From CATQGW01 sp965242565 (GTDB lineage: Bacteria > Chloroflexota > Dehalococcoidia > Bin125), in NCBI GenBank assembly GCA_965242565.1, contig OZ251457.1, forward strand, positions 1,240,001-1,304,000: 64,000 nt of DNA. Reading direction: 5' to 3'. The position numbers and the translations under genes are program-made. The notes beneath the pieces were generated by a model, which was given only the letters and a program-made list of their open reading frames with translations, searched no databases and was not told the DNA's origin. Positions 8,855 to 16,496 of this stretch are shown here, one piece after another; within the stretch, counting starts at the first letter, position 1; each line of letters begins with the position of its first letter.

Positions 8855-9178
8855 ATGAGCGATGTCAATCCCACCGACCGGCGCAGCCAGCTGCGCTCGC
8901 GGCGCTCACAGCGCTCACGGCGTTACGGGCCGCCGGCGATCAACACCGGCGTTCGCGCCGTCCGCGCGAATCTGCGCGTGACGAAGACCGACCGGCACGG
9001 GCGCGTCTACCAGGGGCGCGATCAGCACCTGCTGGGGCAGGGCTTCCACGACAGCCGCGAGGCGGAGCGCCTGCTGCTCGACGCCGCCGAGGAGCTCGGG
9101 CTGGAGCACGACGCGGTCGAGCTCGAGGCCCGCCACTGGCTGAAGACCGAGATCAACGCCGGCTTCGGGCCCGGCTGA
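8855..9178 (+). CDS. Small basic protein of the capsid cassette, unknown
   Basis: This 107-residue protein begins two bases after the capsid stop codon. Its first 25 residues are unusually rich in Arg and Ser (RRSQLRSRRSQRSRRYG). The rest contains GRVYQGRDQHLLGQGFHDSREAERLLLDAAEELGL, a beta-turn then a helix. Such a tail suggests nucleic-acid contact or capsid lining, but I recognise no family. The start at 8855 is chosen over longer in-frame extensions because those would run back inside the capsid gene. Confidence 0.6.
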   Translation: MSDVNPTDRRSQLRSRRSQRSRRYGPPAINTGVRAVRANLRVTKTDRHGRVYQGRDQHLLGQGFHDSREAERLLLDAAEELGLEHDAVELEARHWLKTEINAGFGPG

Positions 9179-9219
9179 CCGACGCACCGACACAAACAAG
9201 TACAGAGACACGCACAGAG

Positions 9220-9233
9220 GCTCACCGGTGAGC
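9220..9233. promoter_or_regulatory. Perfect 14-bp palindrome GCTCACCGGTGAGC
   Basis: This palindrome lies between the 107- and 117-residue genes, 17 bp before the next start codon and abutting the ribosome site AGGAAAGG. It could be a protein-binding operator or an RNA hairpin that modulates translation of the next gene. Confidence 0.4.
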
Positions 9234-9250
9234 CAGGAAAGGACCGTTCC

Positions 9251-9604
9251 ATGACCGCAACGCAGCCCCGGATCAACTACCCCGCGCCGCTGGAACCCGG
9301 GCAGCGCCCGCTGCTGCTCTTTCACCGGCACCTGCGCGCCGTCCGCGCCGCGGGCGACTCGCCGGCGGACTACGACATCCTGATGTTCCGCCCGCCGGTT
9401 CCGGAGACGGAGGAGGACGGCATCGGCGATGCGGGCGGCTGGCTCCCCGTCCACGCCGCCAAGTACCTCAAGCACCGCTCGCTCGAGTGGCGCGAGGCGG
9501 AGCGGGTCGACGAGCTGCCGCCGGAGTACCAGGAGCTGGCGGAGACGCTCGACGCCGCGTTCCAGACCAGGCCGGCGGGCGCGTCGGGGGGAGGCGCGTC
9601 GTGA
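9251..9604 (+). CDS. Unknown protein of the capsid cassette
   Basis: This 117-residue soluble protein has no recognised domain. It is rich in proline at the N-terminus (NYPAPLEPGQRP), has a middle GGWLPVHAAKYLKHRSLEW and ends in a flexible Gly/Ser tail. Its start is preceded by AGGAAAGGACCGTTCC, the same ribosome-site style used by other cassette genes. Its stop overlaps the GTG start of the following gene by 4 bp, so the two are translationally coupled. A head-completion or tail-connector role is possible from position only. Confidence 0.6.
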   Translation: MTATQPRINYPAPLEPGQRPLLLFHRHLRAVRAAGDSPADYDILMFRPPVPETEEDGIGDAGGWLPVHAAKYLKHRSLEWREAERVDELPPEYQELAETLDAAFQTRPAGASGGGAS

Positions 9605-9879
9605 CTTTGGGCGTCGCGATCGATTTCGAAACGCTGACGCTCGGCGCGTCGGCCGAGGGGCTGTCGGCGCAGCGGGCCGGTCGGGCCAACCGCGCCTGGC
9701 TGACCGTCGAGGGCGGCGGCGTCCGCTATCGGCTCGACGGGGTCGAACCCACGGCGACCGTCGGGCACGAGCTGGCGGACGGCGGCTCGCTGGAGCTGGA
9801 GCACCGCGATCAGGTGCAGCGGGCGCGCTTCATCGCCACGGACGCGACGGCCACGCTCCGCGCCAGCTTCTTTCTCTGA
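9601..9879 (+). CDS. Small beta-rich protein of the capsid cassette
   Basis: This 92-residue protein starts at a GTG that overlaps the upstream stop codon (GTGA). It alternates short strands: LGVAIDFETLTLGASAEG, AWLTVEGGGVRYRLDG, GSLELEHRDQVQRARFIATD. No cysteines or transmembrane segments are visible. It reads like a small beta-sandwich, as in viral decoration or fibre proteins, but I cannot assign a family. Confidence 0.55.
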   Translation: MTLGVAIDFETLTLGASAEGLSAQRAGRANRAWLTVEGGGVRYRLDGVEPTATVGHELADGGSLELEHRDQVQRARFIATDATATLRASFFL

Positions 9880-9931
9880 TTCCCTGTAACTGCCCGTATC
9901 AGCGCCGCCTACGGCGCGAGAGGAGACGCTC

Positions 9932-10165
9932 ATGACCAGCGCAACGCCGACCCGAATGTGCCCCGCCGCCGGGCGGCGGGACGGCTCCACGCCGCCCTGC
10001 GGCCGCTCGGAGGAGGACCCGATCTGGCAGTTTCTCGAGCGGCTCGATCGGGGCGTGCAGCATGTCGAGGCGCGGATCGACCGGCTGTACATCGCGGTCG
10101 GCGGCGGCACTGTGCTGCTGGCCGCGATCGGTCTCGCGGCCGGCTTCATCGCGCGCGGCGCTTGA
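9932..10165 (+). CDS. Small single-pass membrane protein, holin-like
   Basis: This 77-residue protein has a short polar N-terminus with two cysteines, an amphipathic helix (WQFLERLDRGVQHVEARIDRL) and one C-terminal transmembrane segment (IAVGGGTVLLAAIGLAAGFIA). It lies two genes before an amidase, the usual holin position. GAGAGGAGACGCTC precedes the ATG. Size, topology and location fit a holin or a lysis regulator; sequence alone does not prove it. Confidence 0.5.
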   Translation: MTSATPTRMCPAAGRRDGSTPPCGRSEEDPIWQFLERLDRGVQHVEARIDRLYIAVGGGTVLLAAIGLAAGFIARGA

Positions 10166-10244
10166 GCCCGCCGCGCCGCGCCCGCGCGCCACCACGCCCG
10201 CCCACCGCATCTGCCCCACCACAACACCCGGAAAGGATGACTCG

Positions 10245-10466
10245 ATGACGCCGCCTCAACTGCCCGATCCGCGCGAGCCGCTCTGGCTGCCGCGCGGCAG
10301 CGTCCGCGCCGTGATCGCGCTCAGCGTGATCGGCGTCTGGGCGCTGCTCGAAACCGGGGCGATCGGCCCCGGCCAGGCCGGGGAATCGGTCCGCACGATG
10401 GCGCTCGCCGTCGCCGCCGCCTACGGCTTCTTCCGCACGCGCAACACGAACGGAGCTTCCCGATGA
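10245..10466 (+). CDS. Small two-pass membrane protein, holin-like
   Basis: This 73-residue protein has two hydrophobic segments (VRAVIALSVIGVWALLE and VRTMALAVAAAYGFF) joined by a short Gly-Pro-rich loop, and a basic tail ending in RTRNTNGASR. The layout is that of class II holins. Its stop codon overlaps the amidase start (ATGA), so both are coupled. The N-terminal PLWLPRGSVRAVIAL is a motif I associate with phage-type membrane proteins, from memory only. Confidence 0.55.
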   Translation: MTPPQLPDPREPLWLPRGSVRAVIALSVIGVWALLETGAIGPGQAGESVRTMALAVAAAYGFFRTRNTNGASR

Positions 10467-11176
10467 GTACTACCGCACCGCACCAACCCGCGCCCGACCT
10501 CACCGGCTTGATCGGTCTGCCGGCGGGGGCGCGGACGATCTGGGCGCCGGCCCACCGCTCCAACTACTACACCGCCGCGGACCGTCCCTACGGCGGGGCG
10601 CGGCGGCGGCAGATCGCGATCTGCTACCACACGCCGGAGGAGCAGCCCGACGAGATCGAAACTACCCCGGCCTGGTTTCAGGATCCGGCTGCCAACGCCT
10701 CGACCGGTTACTACGCCGATTCCGACGGCGATCTGTACCAGATGGTGCGCGACGCGGATTTTGCCTGGGCGCAGGGCACGCGCACGCGCACGCGGCCGAA
10801 CACGCGCCTGCCTCGTCCCGCCTGGTGGCGGGCCGAGCTGGTTTCCTACAACACCTGCATGCTCTCGATCGAGATCGAGGGGCGCGCCCGCGAGATTGGG
10901 CGCAGCTTCAGGCCCGGCTCGCGCCAGTTCCGCGCGGTGGCGGCGTGGTCGGCGTTTCAATGCCGCAAGTATGGGATTCCGCTGGATCGGGAGCATCACC
11001 TGGGCCACAGCGAGCTCTGCACGACCAAGGGGGATCCCGGCTCGGCGTTTCCGTGGGATGAGCTGCTGGCGGCGATTGCGAAGCGTCTCGCGCCGCGCAC
11101 GGCGGAGCAGCGGCTGGAGGCGCTGGAGCGGGAGATGGCGGCGCTGCGTGTGCATACGCATGGTCCGCCGGGGTAG
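10463..11176 (+). CDS. N-acetylmuramoyl-L-alanine amidase, endolysin type (Amidase_2)
   Basis: This 237-residue enzyme is predicted to cut the bond between muramic acid and the stem peptide in peptidoglycan. The Amidase_2 core spans about residues 45-205. The first zinc-ligand histidine is in AICYHTPE, a second in EHHLGHSEL, and the third-ligand region (CTTKGDPGSAFPW) follows. SIEIEG is the central strand. There is no signal peptide, consistent with release through a holin. The last 30 residues form a helix (RTAEQRLEALEREMAALR) that may oligomerise. It closes the cassette, and a decayed reverse repeat follows 20 bp later. Confidence 0.85.
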   Translation: MSTTAPHQPAPDLTGLIGLPAGARTIWAPAHRSNYYTAADRPYGGARRRQIAICYHTPEEQPDEIETTPAWFQDPAANASTGYYADSDGDLYQMVRDADFAWAQGTRTRTRPNTRLPRPAWWRAELVSYNTCMLSIEIEGRAREIGRSFRPGSRQFRAVAAWSAFQCRKYGIPLDREHHLGHSELCTTKGDPGSAFPWDELLAAIAKRLAPRTAEQRLEALEREMAALRVHTHGPPG

Positions 11177-11198
11177 CGGCCGACCTTCGGGATTCGTC

Positions 11199-11241
11199 GT
11201 TTTCGCGCTTGCCGCGAGTATCTCGCTATGCCCAGCACCAA
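11199..11241 (-). repeat. Decayed family C repeat, reverse orientation
   Basis: The sequence CGCGCTTGCCGCGAGTATCT is the reverse complement of the family C core with one arm mutated. It is followed by CCCAGCACCA, matching the conserved left flank of other copies. It lies just beyond the end of the capsid cassette and between it and the convergent metalloprotease gene. Confidence 0.75.
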
Positions 11242-11263
11242 GCCGGGCGCCCATGAACTTGCC

Positions 11264-13213
11264 CTACCTGCACAACTCCTCAATCGTCCTTGGGAGCCGC
11301 AGCACGATGTCGGTGGCGTCGGCGCTGCTGACGTACACCGGGTTGTTGGGGCTGCCGAGTGCTCGCCCGGCGAGATTGCGCCAGCAATACGGCTGACTTC
11401 GGAGTTGGACGCCGAAGGTGTACGCACCGTTGGACGGCACACGAATCTCGAAGCGGCCGTCCGCGTCTGTCCGAACGCTGCTGGTGTTGTATATATGAGG
11501 CCCACGGGCGTCAAGCCGCTTTTCAGATAGTGGTGCGCCGCCCGAGTCGATAATCCGACTCGAGATTCGATGCGCGCACACGTCGCTGGGAATTTCGAGC
11601 AGGCCGAGATCCACATCGTGCGCGTCAACGCGCACGGGGACGCGCTCTTCCCAGTTCGCCGTGACGCCGCCGCCATCCACGAACACCTGGCACCCTCCTA
11701 GAGACAGTCTGATGCTGTAGCGGCCGTCGGGGTTGACGGGGATTGCAAATGAGCCGTCATGCTCGATATAATTCGCATAGACACCAGCCCAGATGGTCTT
11801 ACCTGCGATCAGTCGATCATCTGAGGTCCAGAAGCGGCCTGTGATCCGTGGCTGCGGCTGATTTCCCCGCCATTCTTCAAAGTCGGCATAGAAGTCTTCA
11901 ACCGACAAGCCGAAGACATCCAGAAAAACGGCGCGCCATCCAGGGAGCGGGCCACTGTCGCGCTTTGCCGACTCCATACGCCGAAAGAATTCGACATGTG
12001 ATCCCGCGCCGACAAGCTCCACAAGGTACCCAGCCGCAGCCGCACCGAGAGAGTACACTGCTGTAGTGTCGTCGTGAAGGGGGGGCGAGCCGAAGTATGA
12101 CGCCGGCGTGACATGGATCGGGAGACGCCCATCTACGGCGTGCTGCTCAATTGGCGCCCAAGTGGCCGTGCCTTCGATGAGCCAGTTGGGAGGCCGATGT
12201 CCAGCCACATAACCAATTGACCCTGACGCCTGTAGGATGTGGAAGTACTCATGCGTTAGAGTATCCTTAGTCAGGGTGACATTAATGCTGAGGGGAATCC
12301 CCCTTGACTTCAGCACGATCTGGTTCCGCCATGCATTGGCCCAACCACCGCTGCCCACGCTGCGCCATTGGGTACGCATCTCGGCGTCGTTGACCTTTGC
12401 CCCGTTGTATTCGAGTGCTTGAATCAATGCGTCGACGTCACTCGCCACGTAAATCGCGAGCGAAGGTTCTGCCTGGATGCCATACTCGTCGCGGAAGAAG
12501 GCGAGCGTTGTTTCCAACTTCTCGCGGGCGACGGCTTGCAGCTCGTCCGATGCGCCGCCGGGGAAGACGAGGCGGGGGAAGATGTCGGTGGGTTGGAGCC
12601 AGTTGACGGCGCAGGCGACGTTGATCCAGAGGGCTTCGCCGCGGCGGATGGCGGGCATTTCACTCTCGTCGCCGGCTTCCTGATCAGCGCTGGCGGCGGC
12701 GATGAGTTGTGCGGTGCGCTCTGGGGAGGTCCAGGTGGTCCATTGCTGCGTTGTGGGATTCCAGCGGTGGACGGCGCGGAGGGACCAGCCGATGCCTTTG
12801 AGGGCGTCGTCGATTGGTGTTTGATCTGCGCCGCTCCAGGCGACGAGGTTCCAGCCGGTGTGGAGTTTGACCAGGCCGCGGATTGGTTCGGTGGAGCGTT
12901 GCCAGACGAACGGCTCCTCGCCGCCGAGCACGAGCCGCAGCCCCATGCCGGTCCACACGAACCTCAAGCCGCCCAGCCACTCGGGCGCGCCGCGGCTGGC
13001 GACGATCCAGTCGCGGAGTTCGGCGTCCCAGGCCCAGATTGATTCGAGTTGGGGGATTTCGCGGAAGAGTTGGGAGACGGGTGTGGGTTCGGCGACCCAG
13101 CCGACGAGGTTGACGCCGGGGTGCAGCGTCGTTCCCGTCTCCGCGGTCGGGCTCTGGGCGCGCGCCAGATCGATGGCCAGCGCGCAGCCGATGAGGGCGA
13201 ACACGGCCAGCAA
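11264..13213 (-). CDS. Secreted gluzincin-like metalloprotease with two N-terminal GWN modules
   Basis: This 649-residue protein starts with a signal-like segment (residues 1-20, ending ARAQS). Two copies of the GWN module follow at about 29-108 (PGVNLVGW, SIWAWD) and 113-205 (TGWNLVAW, WNPTTQQW, GEALWI). A metalloprotease domain spans about 215-430. Its zinc site is H321-E-Y-F-H325 with a downstream glutamate E347 in NWLIEGTATW, the HExxH plus Glu pattern of gluzincins. The C-terminus (about 450-649) looks like two carboxypeptidase-regulatory or Ig-type beta domains (DADGRFEIRV, NPDGRYSIRL). The only in-frame start before an upstream stop is TTG at 13213, without a clear ribosome site. Transcription may be leaderless. 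Confidence 0.8.
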   Translation of the reverse strand: MLAVFALIGCALAIDLARAQSPTAETGTTLHPGVNLVGWVAEPTPVSQLFREIPQLESIWAWDAELRDWIVASRGAPEWLGGLRFVWTGMGLRLVLGGEEPFVWQRSTEPIRGLVKLHTGWNLVAWSGADQTPIDDALKGIGWSLRAVHRWNPTTQQWTTWTSPERTAQLIAAASADQEAGDESEMPAIRRGEALWINVACAVNWLQPTDIFPRLVFPGGASDELQAVAREKLETTLAFFRDEYGIQAEPSLAIYVASDVDALIQALEYNGAKVNDAEMRTQWRSVGSGGWANAWRNQIVLKSRGIPLSINVTLTKDTLTHEYFHILQASGSIGYVAGHRPPNWLIEGTATWAPIEQHAVDGRLPIHVTPASYFGSPPLHDDTTAVYSLGAAAAGYLVELVGAGSHVEFFRRMESAKRDSGPLPGWRAVFLDVFGLSVEDFYADFEEWRGNQPQPRITGRFWTSDDRLIAGKTIWAGVYANYIEHDGSFAIPVNPDGRYSIRLSLGGCQVFVDGGGVTANWEERVPVRVDAHDVDLGLLEIPSDVCAHRISSRIIDSGGAPLSEKRLDARGPHIYNTSSVRTDADGRFEIRVPSNGAYTFGVQLRSQPYCWRNLAGRALGSPNNPVYVSSADATDIVLRLPRTIEELCR

Positions 13214-13941
13214 CGATGCGCGAACGGCGAGTATTGGGGGAGGTTAGCAGGGGGTGGGGTGGGCGCTAGTCGGGGGGCGGCGGGCGGGAGCGGCGTGAGG
13301 GGGGCGGATGCGACGGTGGTGCTGTGCTCAGGGTTGGGTTTGGGCCCCAGATCAAGTCTGGGGCGACGGATCCTGGGGGCGGGGGTCGGAGGCGGCTCGG
13401 GGCAGATTCCCGCTCGGGGGCGGGAATGACGGAAAAAGGGGACGGGAATGACGGAAAAAGGGGGCGGGAATGACGGAAAAAAGGGGGCGGGAATGACGGA
13501 GATGAGAGGGCGGGAAGGCGGGAGGAGGTGGTGCGGGGCGGTTGGTGCTGCTCTCGTGGAGATACCCGCGGCAAGCGCGGGTATGACGGGGATGGGGGCG
13601 TGGGTGTGACGAGGATGGGGGCGCGGGTGTGGCGGGAGGGTGGGATGCAGCGGTGGTGCTGGTGGCGTCGAGGTACCCGCGGCAAGCGCGGGTATGACGG
13701 AGAGGGGGGCACGGGTGTGACGGGGATGGGGATGGGGGCGCGGATGTGGCGGGAGGGTGGGATGCAGCGGTGATGCTGCTCTCGTCGAGATACCCGCGGC
13801 AGGCGCGGGTGTGACGGAGAGGGGCGCGGGTGTGACGGTGTGGGGCACGAGTGTGGCGGAGGTGGGGGTGGGGGTGGGGGTGGAGCGGTGTGGGGGCGCA
13901 GGCGGGGCGGGGGAGAAAGCGGTATCCCTTATCCTGTGGGC
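13214..13941. repeat. Intergenic repeat cluster: A, B with satellite, three C copies
   Basis: No gene is supported in this divergent gap. It holds family A at 13342-13369 and family B at 13406-13427, the latter followed by three or four 22-24-bp GCGGGAATGACGG units to about 13500. Family C copies lie at 13559-13589, 13670-13700 and 13787-13817, each preceded by a GGTGCTG- or GATGCTG-like flank. Variants GGTACC and GTGTGACGG show mutation inside the arms. Large antisense reading frames through here are low-complexity by-products of the repeats. Confidence 0.9.
13930..13935 (+). promoter_or_regulatory. -10 box TATCCT placed for a leaderless transcript
   Basis: TTATCCTG is followed by GTGGGC and then the ATG at 13942. 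The spacing of six bases places the transcription start at or next to the start codon. No ribosome-binding sequence precedes that ATG, which supports leaderless translation. Confidence 0.55.
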
Positions 13942-15120
13942 ATGGCTGAGGAGCTTCGACTGCCGCTGGATGGGGTGCTGGTGATTAACGCCGGTCAGAT
14001 CCTCGCCGCGCCCTTCTGCGCCACGATGCTCGCCGAGTTCGGCGCCGATGTGATCAAACTCGAACGCCCCGACACGGGCGAACCCAACCACGGCTCCGTC
14101 TCCTACGTGCAGGAAAACCGCTCGCAGCGCGGGGTGACCTGCAACCTGCGGCATCCGCGCGGGCAGCAGCTCTTCCGCGACCTCTGCGCGCGCGCCGATG
14201 TGCTGATTGAGAACTTTCGGCCGGGCACGTTGGAAAAGCTGGAGATTGGCCCCGACCAACTGCGCGAGCGCAATCCGGGGCTGGTCGTCGTCCGCGTCAG
14301 CGGCTACGGGCAGACCGGCCCCTACCGCGAGCGGGCGGGCTTCGACCGCGTCGCGCTCGGCTTCGCCGGGATGACCTACACCACCGGCATGCCCGACGGC
14401 CCGCCCGTGCGCCCCGGCTACATGGTCGCCGACTATTCGGCCGGCCTCGTCGCCGCTTTCGGCGCGCTGGCCGCGCTGCGGGCGCGCGAACTCAACGGTC
14501 TCGGACAGGATGTCGATGTCGCGCTCTACGAGGCGATCTGGAAGCAGTCCGGCGCGCACGCGGCCAACTACCAGCGCTCGGGCCAAAACCGCGAGCGCTC
14601 CGGCAACTACTTCCCCGGCGTCGTCCCCGCCGAGCAGTTCCCCACCTCCGACGGCCACTTCCTGATCATCAACGCCACCACCCAGGGCACGTTTGAGCGG
14701 CTCTGCGCGGCCATGCAGCGCCCCGACCTGCTGACCGACGCCCGCTTCGCCGAGCACGGCGAGCGCCGCGCCAACTACGAGCCGCTGCACGCCATCGTGG
14801 GCGAGTGGGTGCGCCAATTCACGCTGGCCGATGTGCAGGCGCTGCTTGATGAGCACGGCGTGCCCGCCAGCAAGGTCTACGCCACCAGCGACATCCTGGC
14901 GGACCCCCACTACGCCGCGCGCGAACAGATCGTTGAGGTGCCCAGCGAGCAGCACGGCGCGCTGCCCCAGCCCGGCATCGTGCCGCGCCTCTCGGCCACC
15001 CCCGGCGCGGTCAAACACCGCGCGCCCACGCTGGGCGAACATAACCGCGAGGTCTACGGCGGCCTGCTCGGCCTCTCCGACGACGACCTCGCCGACCTCG
15101 CCGCCGAAGGCGTGATCTGA
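13942..15120 (+). CDS. CaiB/BaiF family III CoA-transferase
   Basis: This 392-residue enzyme is predicted to move CoA between acyl groups, for example from succinyl-CoA to a carboxylic acid. Family hallmarks are GQILAAPFCATMLAEFGADVIKLE near residue 30, ENRSQRGVTCNL near 65, IENFRPG near 95 and VADYSAGLVAAFG near 165, where the aspartate is the catalytic acyl carrier. The C-terminal YGGLLGLSDDDLADLAAEGVI is typical. The ATG at 13942 is leaderless. The hotdog dehydratase gene starts 55 bp downstream, suggesting a shared acyl-CoA degradation step. The acid substrate is unknown. Confidence 0.92.
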   Translation: MAEELRLPLDGVLVINAGQILAAPFCATMLAEFGADVIKLERPDTGEPNHGSVSYVQENRSQRGVTCNLRHPRGQQLFRDLCARADVLIENFRPGTLEKLEIGPDQLRERNPGLVVVRVSGYGQTGPYRERAGFDRVALGFAGMTYTTGMPDGPPVRPGYMVADYSAGLVAAFGALAALRARELNGLGQDVDVALYEAIWKQSGAHAANYQRSGQNRERSGNYFPGVVPAEQFPTSDGHFLIINATTQGTFERLCAAMQRPDLLTDARFAEHGERRANYEPLHAIVGEWVRQFTLADVQALLDEHGVPASKVYATSDILADPHYAAREQIVEVPSEQHGALPQPGIVPRLSATPGAVKHRAPTLGEHNREVYGGLLGLSDDDLADLAAEGVI

Positions 15121-15175
15121 GCGCCACTCATGATCGCCGCGTCATGAGGCCACACCGACAGAACAGGAGCATCCG

Positions 15176-15997
15176 ATGACCACCCAGCTCGCCGAACGCA
15201 GCATCCTCGCCTTCCTCGACGGCGAGGACTCGCTCGAAATCGACAACATCATCCACTCCACCGCCGGCGCGGCGCAGTTCGGCTACAGCGGCCCGCTGGT
15301 CGGCGGCGTGACCGTCTACGCCTGGGCCGCCCCCGCCATCGTCGACGCGCTGGGCGAGCAGTGGCTCGACCACGGCTGGTCCGACTTCCGCCTGCGCCGC
15401 CCCGTCTACCCCGGCGACGAAATCACCACCCGCGTCAGCCGCACCGACGACGACGGCTACGAGTTCGCGATGGCCAAAGAGACGGGCGAAGTCTGCATCA
15501 CCGGCACGCTCGGCCTGGGCGACGCCGACTGGCTCGACGAGCTGACGATGCCGCAGCGCCGCGATCCGGTGCCCGCCGCCGACCCGACCACGCTGCTCAC
15601 GCCCGAAAACCTGCCGCTGCACGAGGACCTGCCGCCGATGGCCGTGCCGCTCTCCGTCGAGGACGCCGCGGCCTACGCCGATGAGCTAGCGCGCGACCCG
15701 CATCCGCGCTGGCGCGGCGCAGATGCCCGCATCCACACCGGCTGGCTGGCCGGACGCCCCACCCGCCTGCTGCGCCACACCTGGAACTACCGCGCCGCGA
15801 TCCACGCCGCCAGCCGCATCCAGCAGCTCGCTCCTGCCCGTGCCGGCCAGACGCTCACCGTCGCCGGCTCGCTTGCGGGCGCCTACCAGCGCAAGGGCCA
15901 CGAGTACGCGATCAACGATGTCGCCGTCTTCGCCGAAGACGGACAGGTGCTCACCCGCATCCGCCAAAGCAGCATCTACCAGGTTGCGGCGCGCTAG
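15176..15997 (+). CDS. Double-hotdog MaoC/FAS1-type dehydratase-like protein
   Basis: This 273-residue protein has two hotdog halves. The first (about 30-125) carries GPLVGGVTVYAWAAPAIVDALG and RRPVYPGDEITTRVS, a MaoC-like substrate lid and pocket strand. The second (about 165-270) carries HTGWLAGRP, AGQTLTVAGSLAGAYQRKGHEY and VFAEDGQVLTRI. It probably hydrates an enoyl-CoA or binds acyl-CoA. A canonical Asp/His hydratase motif is not clear, so activity may be altered. AACAGGAGCATCCG precedes the ATG. It likely forms an operon with the CoA-transferase. Confidence 0.78.
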   Translation: MTTQLAERSILAFLDGEDSLEIDNIIHSTAGAAQFGYSGPLVGGVTVYAWAAPAIVDALGEQWLDHGWSDFRLRRPVYPGDEITTRVSRTDDDGYEFAMAKETGEVCITGTLGLGDADWLDELTMPQRRDPVPAADPTTLLTPENLPLHEDLPPMAVPLSVEDAAAYADELARDPHPRWRGADARIHTGWLAGRPTRLLRHTWNYRAAIHAASRIQQLAPARAGQTLTVAGSLAGAYQRKGHEYAINDVAVFAEDGQVLTRIRQSSIYQVAAR

Positions 15998-16051
15998 GGC
16001 GTGTTTCCGCTTCCGTCTCCCGCGCCCACTCCGTCATATCCGCCCCAAGAT

Positions 16052-16083
16052 CCGTCATACCCGCGCTTGCCGCGGGTATCTCG
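16052..16083 (-). repeat. Family C repeat, reverse orientation
   Basis: A clean family C palindrome in reverse: CCGTCATACCCGCG, a loop, then CGCGGGTATCTC. It is followed by GTGAGCAGCACCAA, the conserved flank read backwards. An incomplete CCGTCATATCCGCCCC unit precedes it at about 16031. It faces the GIY-YIG remnant. Confidence 0.9.
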
Positions 16084-16122
16084 ACGTGAGCAGCACCAAC
16101 GCCGCACCCGACCTCCCAGACC

Positions 16123-16302
16123 TCACGCCAAATCGCCGTAGAGATCCTGCCACTCAGGATTGAACTGATCGATCAACCCACGCCGGCGCGCCTTCACCGC
16201 GCTTGTGCTGCCAACGCGGCGCGGGAGGTCGGAGGTGACGCCGGTGTAGATCGCTCCGTGCGGTCGGCTGGCCAGGATGTAGACGCAGGGCTCGCGGGGC
16301 AA
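16123..16302 (-). pseudogene. Internally deleted GIY-YIG nuclease remnant
   Basis: On the minus strand this reads CVYILASRPHGAIYTGVTSD, LPRR and then, after a break, LIDQFNPEWQDLYGDLA and a stop. The first part is the start of a small UvrC/YhbQ-like GIY-YIG nuclease with both motif tyrosines and the following arginine. The last part matches the normal C-terminal end of that family. About 40 middle residues, including the catalytic glutamate, are missing and replaced by a short unrelated bridge. There is no proper start codon at the family start. A related shorter fragment occurs at 52406-52463. A family C repeat lies directly upstream of it. Confidence 0.75.
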
Positions 16303-16340
16303 GGCTGGCAGGCTAGCGGGGTGTTGGTGCTGGTCACGTC

Positions 16341-16495
16341 GAGATACCCGCGGCAAGCGCGGGTATGACGGAGTGGGACGGCGCGGGTATGACGGGAGGG
16401 GGTTGGTGGGTGCTGGAGGTGGAATGGGGCCGATTCCCGCTCGGGGGCGGGAATGACGGGAGATGGGGGCAGGGGTGGCGGGGGATGGGCGGGCG
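16341..16495. repeat. Family C then family B palindromes
   Basis: Family C is at 16341-16371 and is preceded by TTGGTGCTGGTCACGTC. A diverged GCGGGTATGACGGGAGG unit follows. Family B is at 16433-16454 with a short GCGGGAATGACGGGAGATGG tail. The cluster separates the nuclease remnant from the hydrolase gene. Confidence 0.88.
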
Positions 16496-16496
16496 G

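Noticed and set aside
12964..15042. 692-codon antisense open frame over the CoA-transferase
   Set aside because: It runs through palindromic repeats, has Pro/Arg/His-biased low-complexity composition and overlaps a well-supported gene on the other strand.
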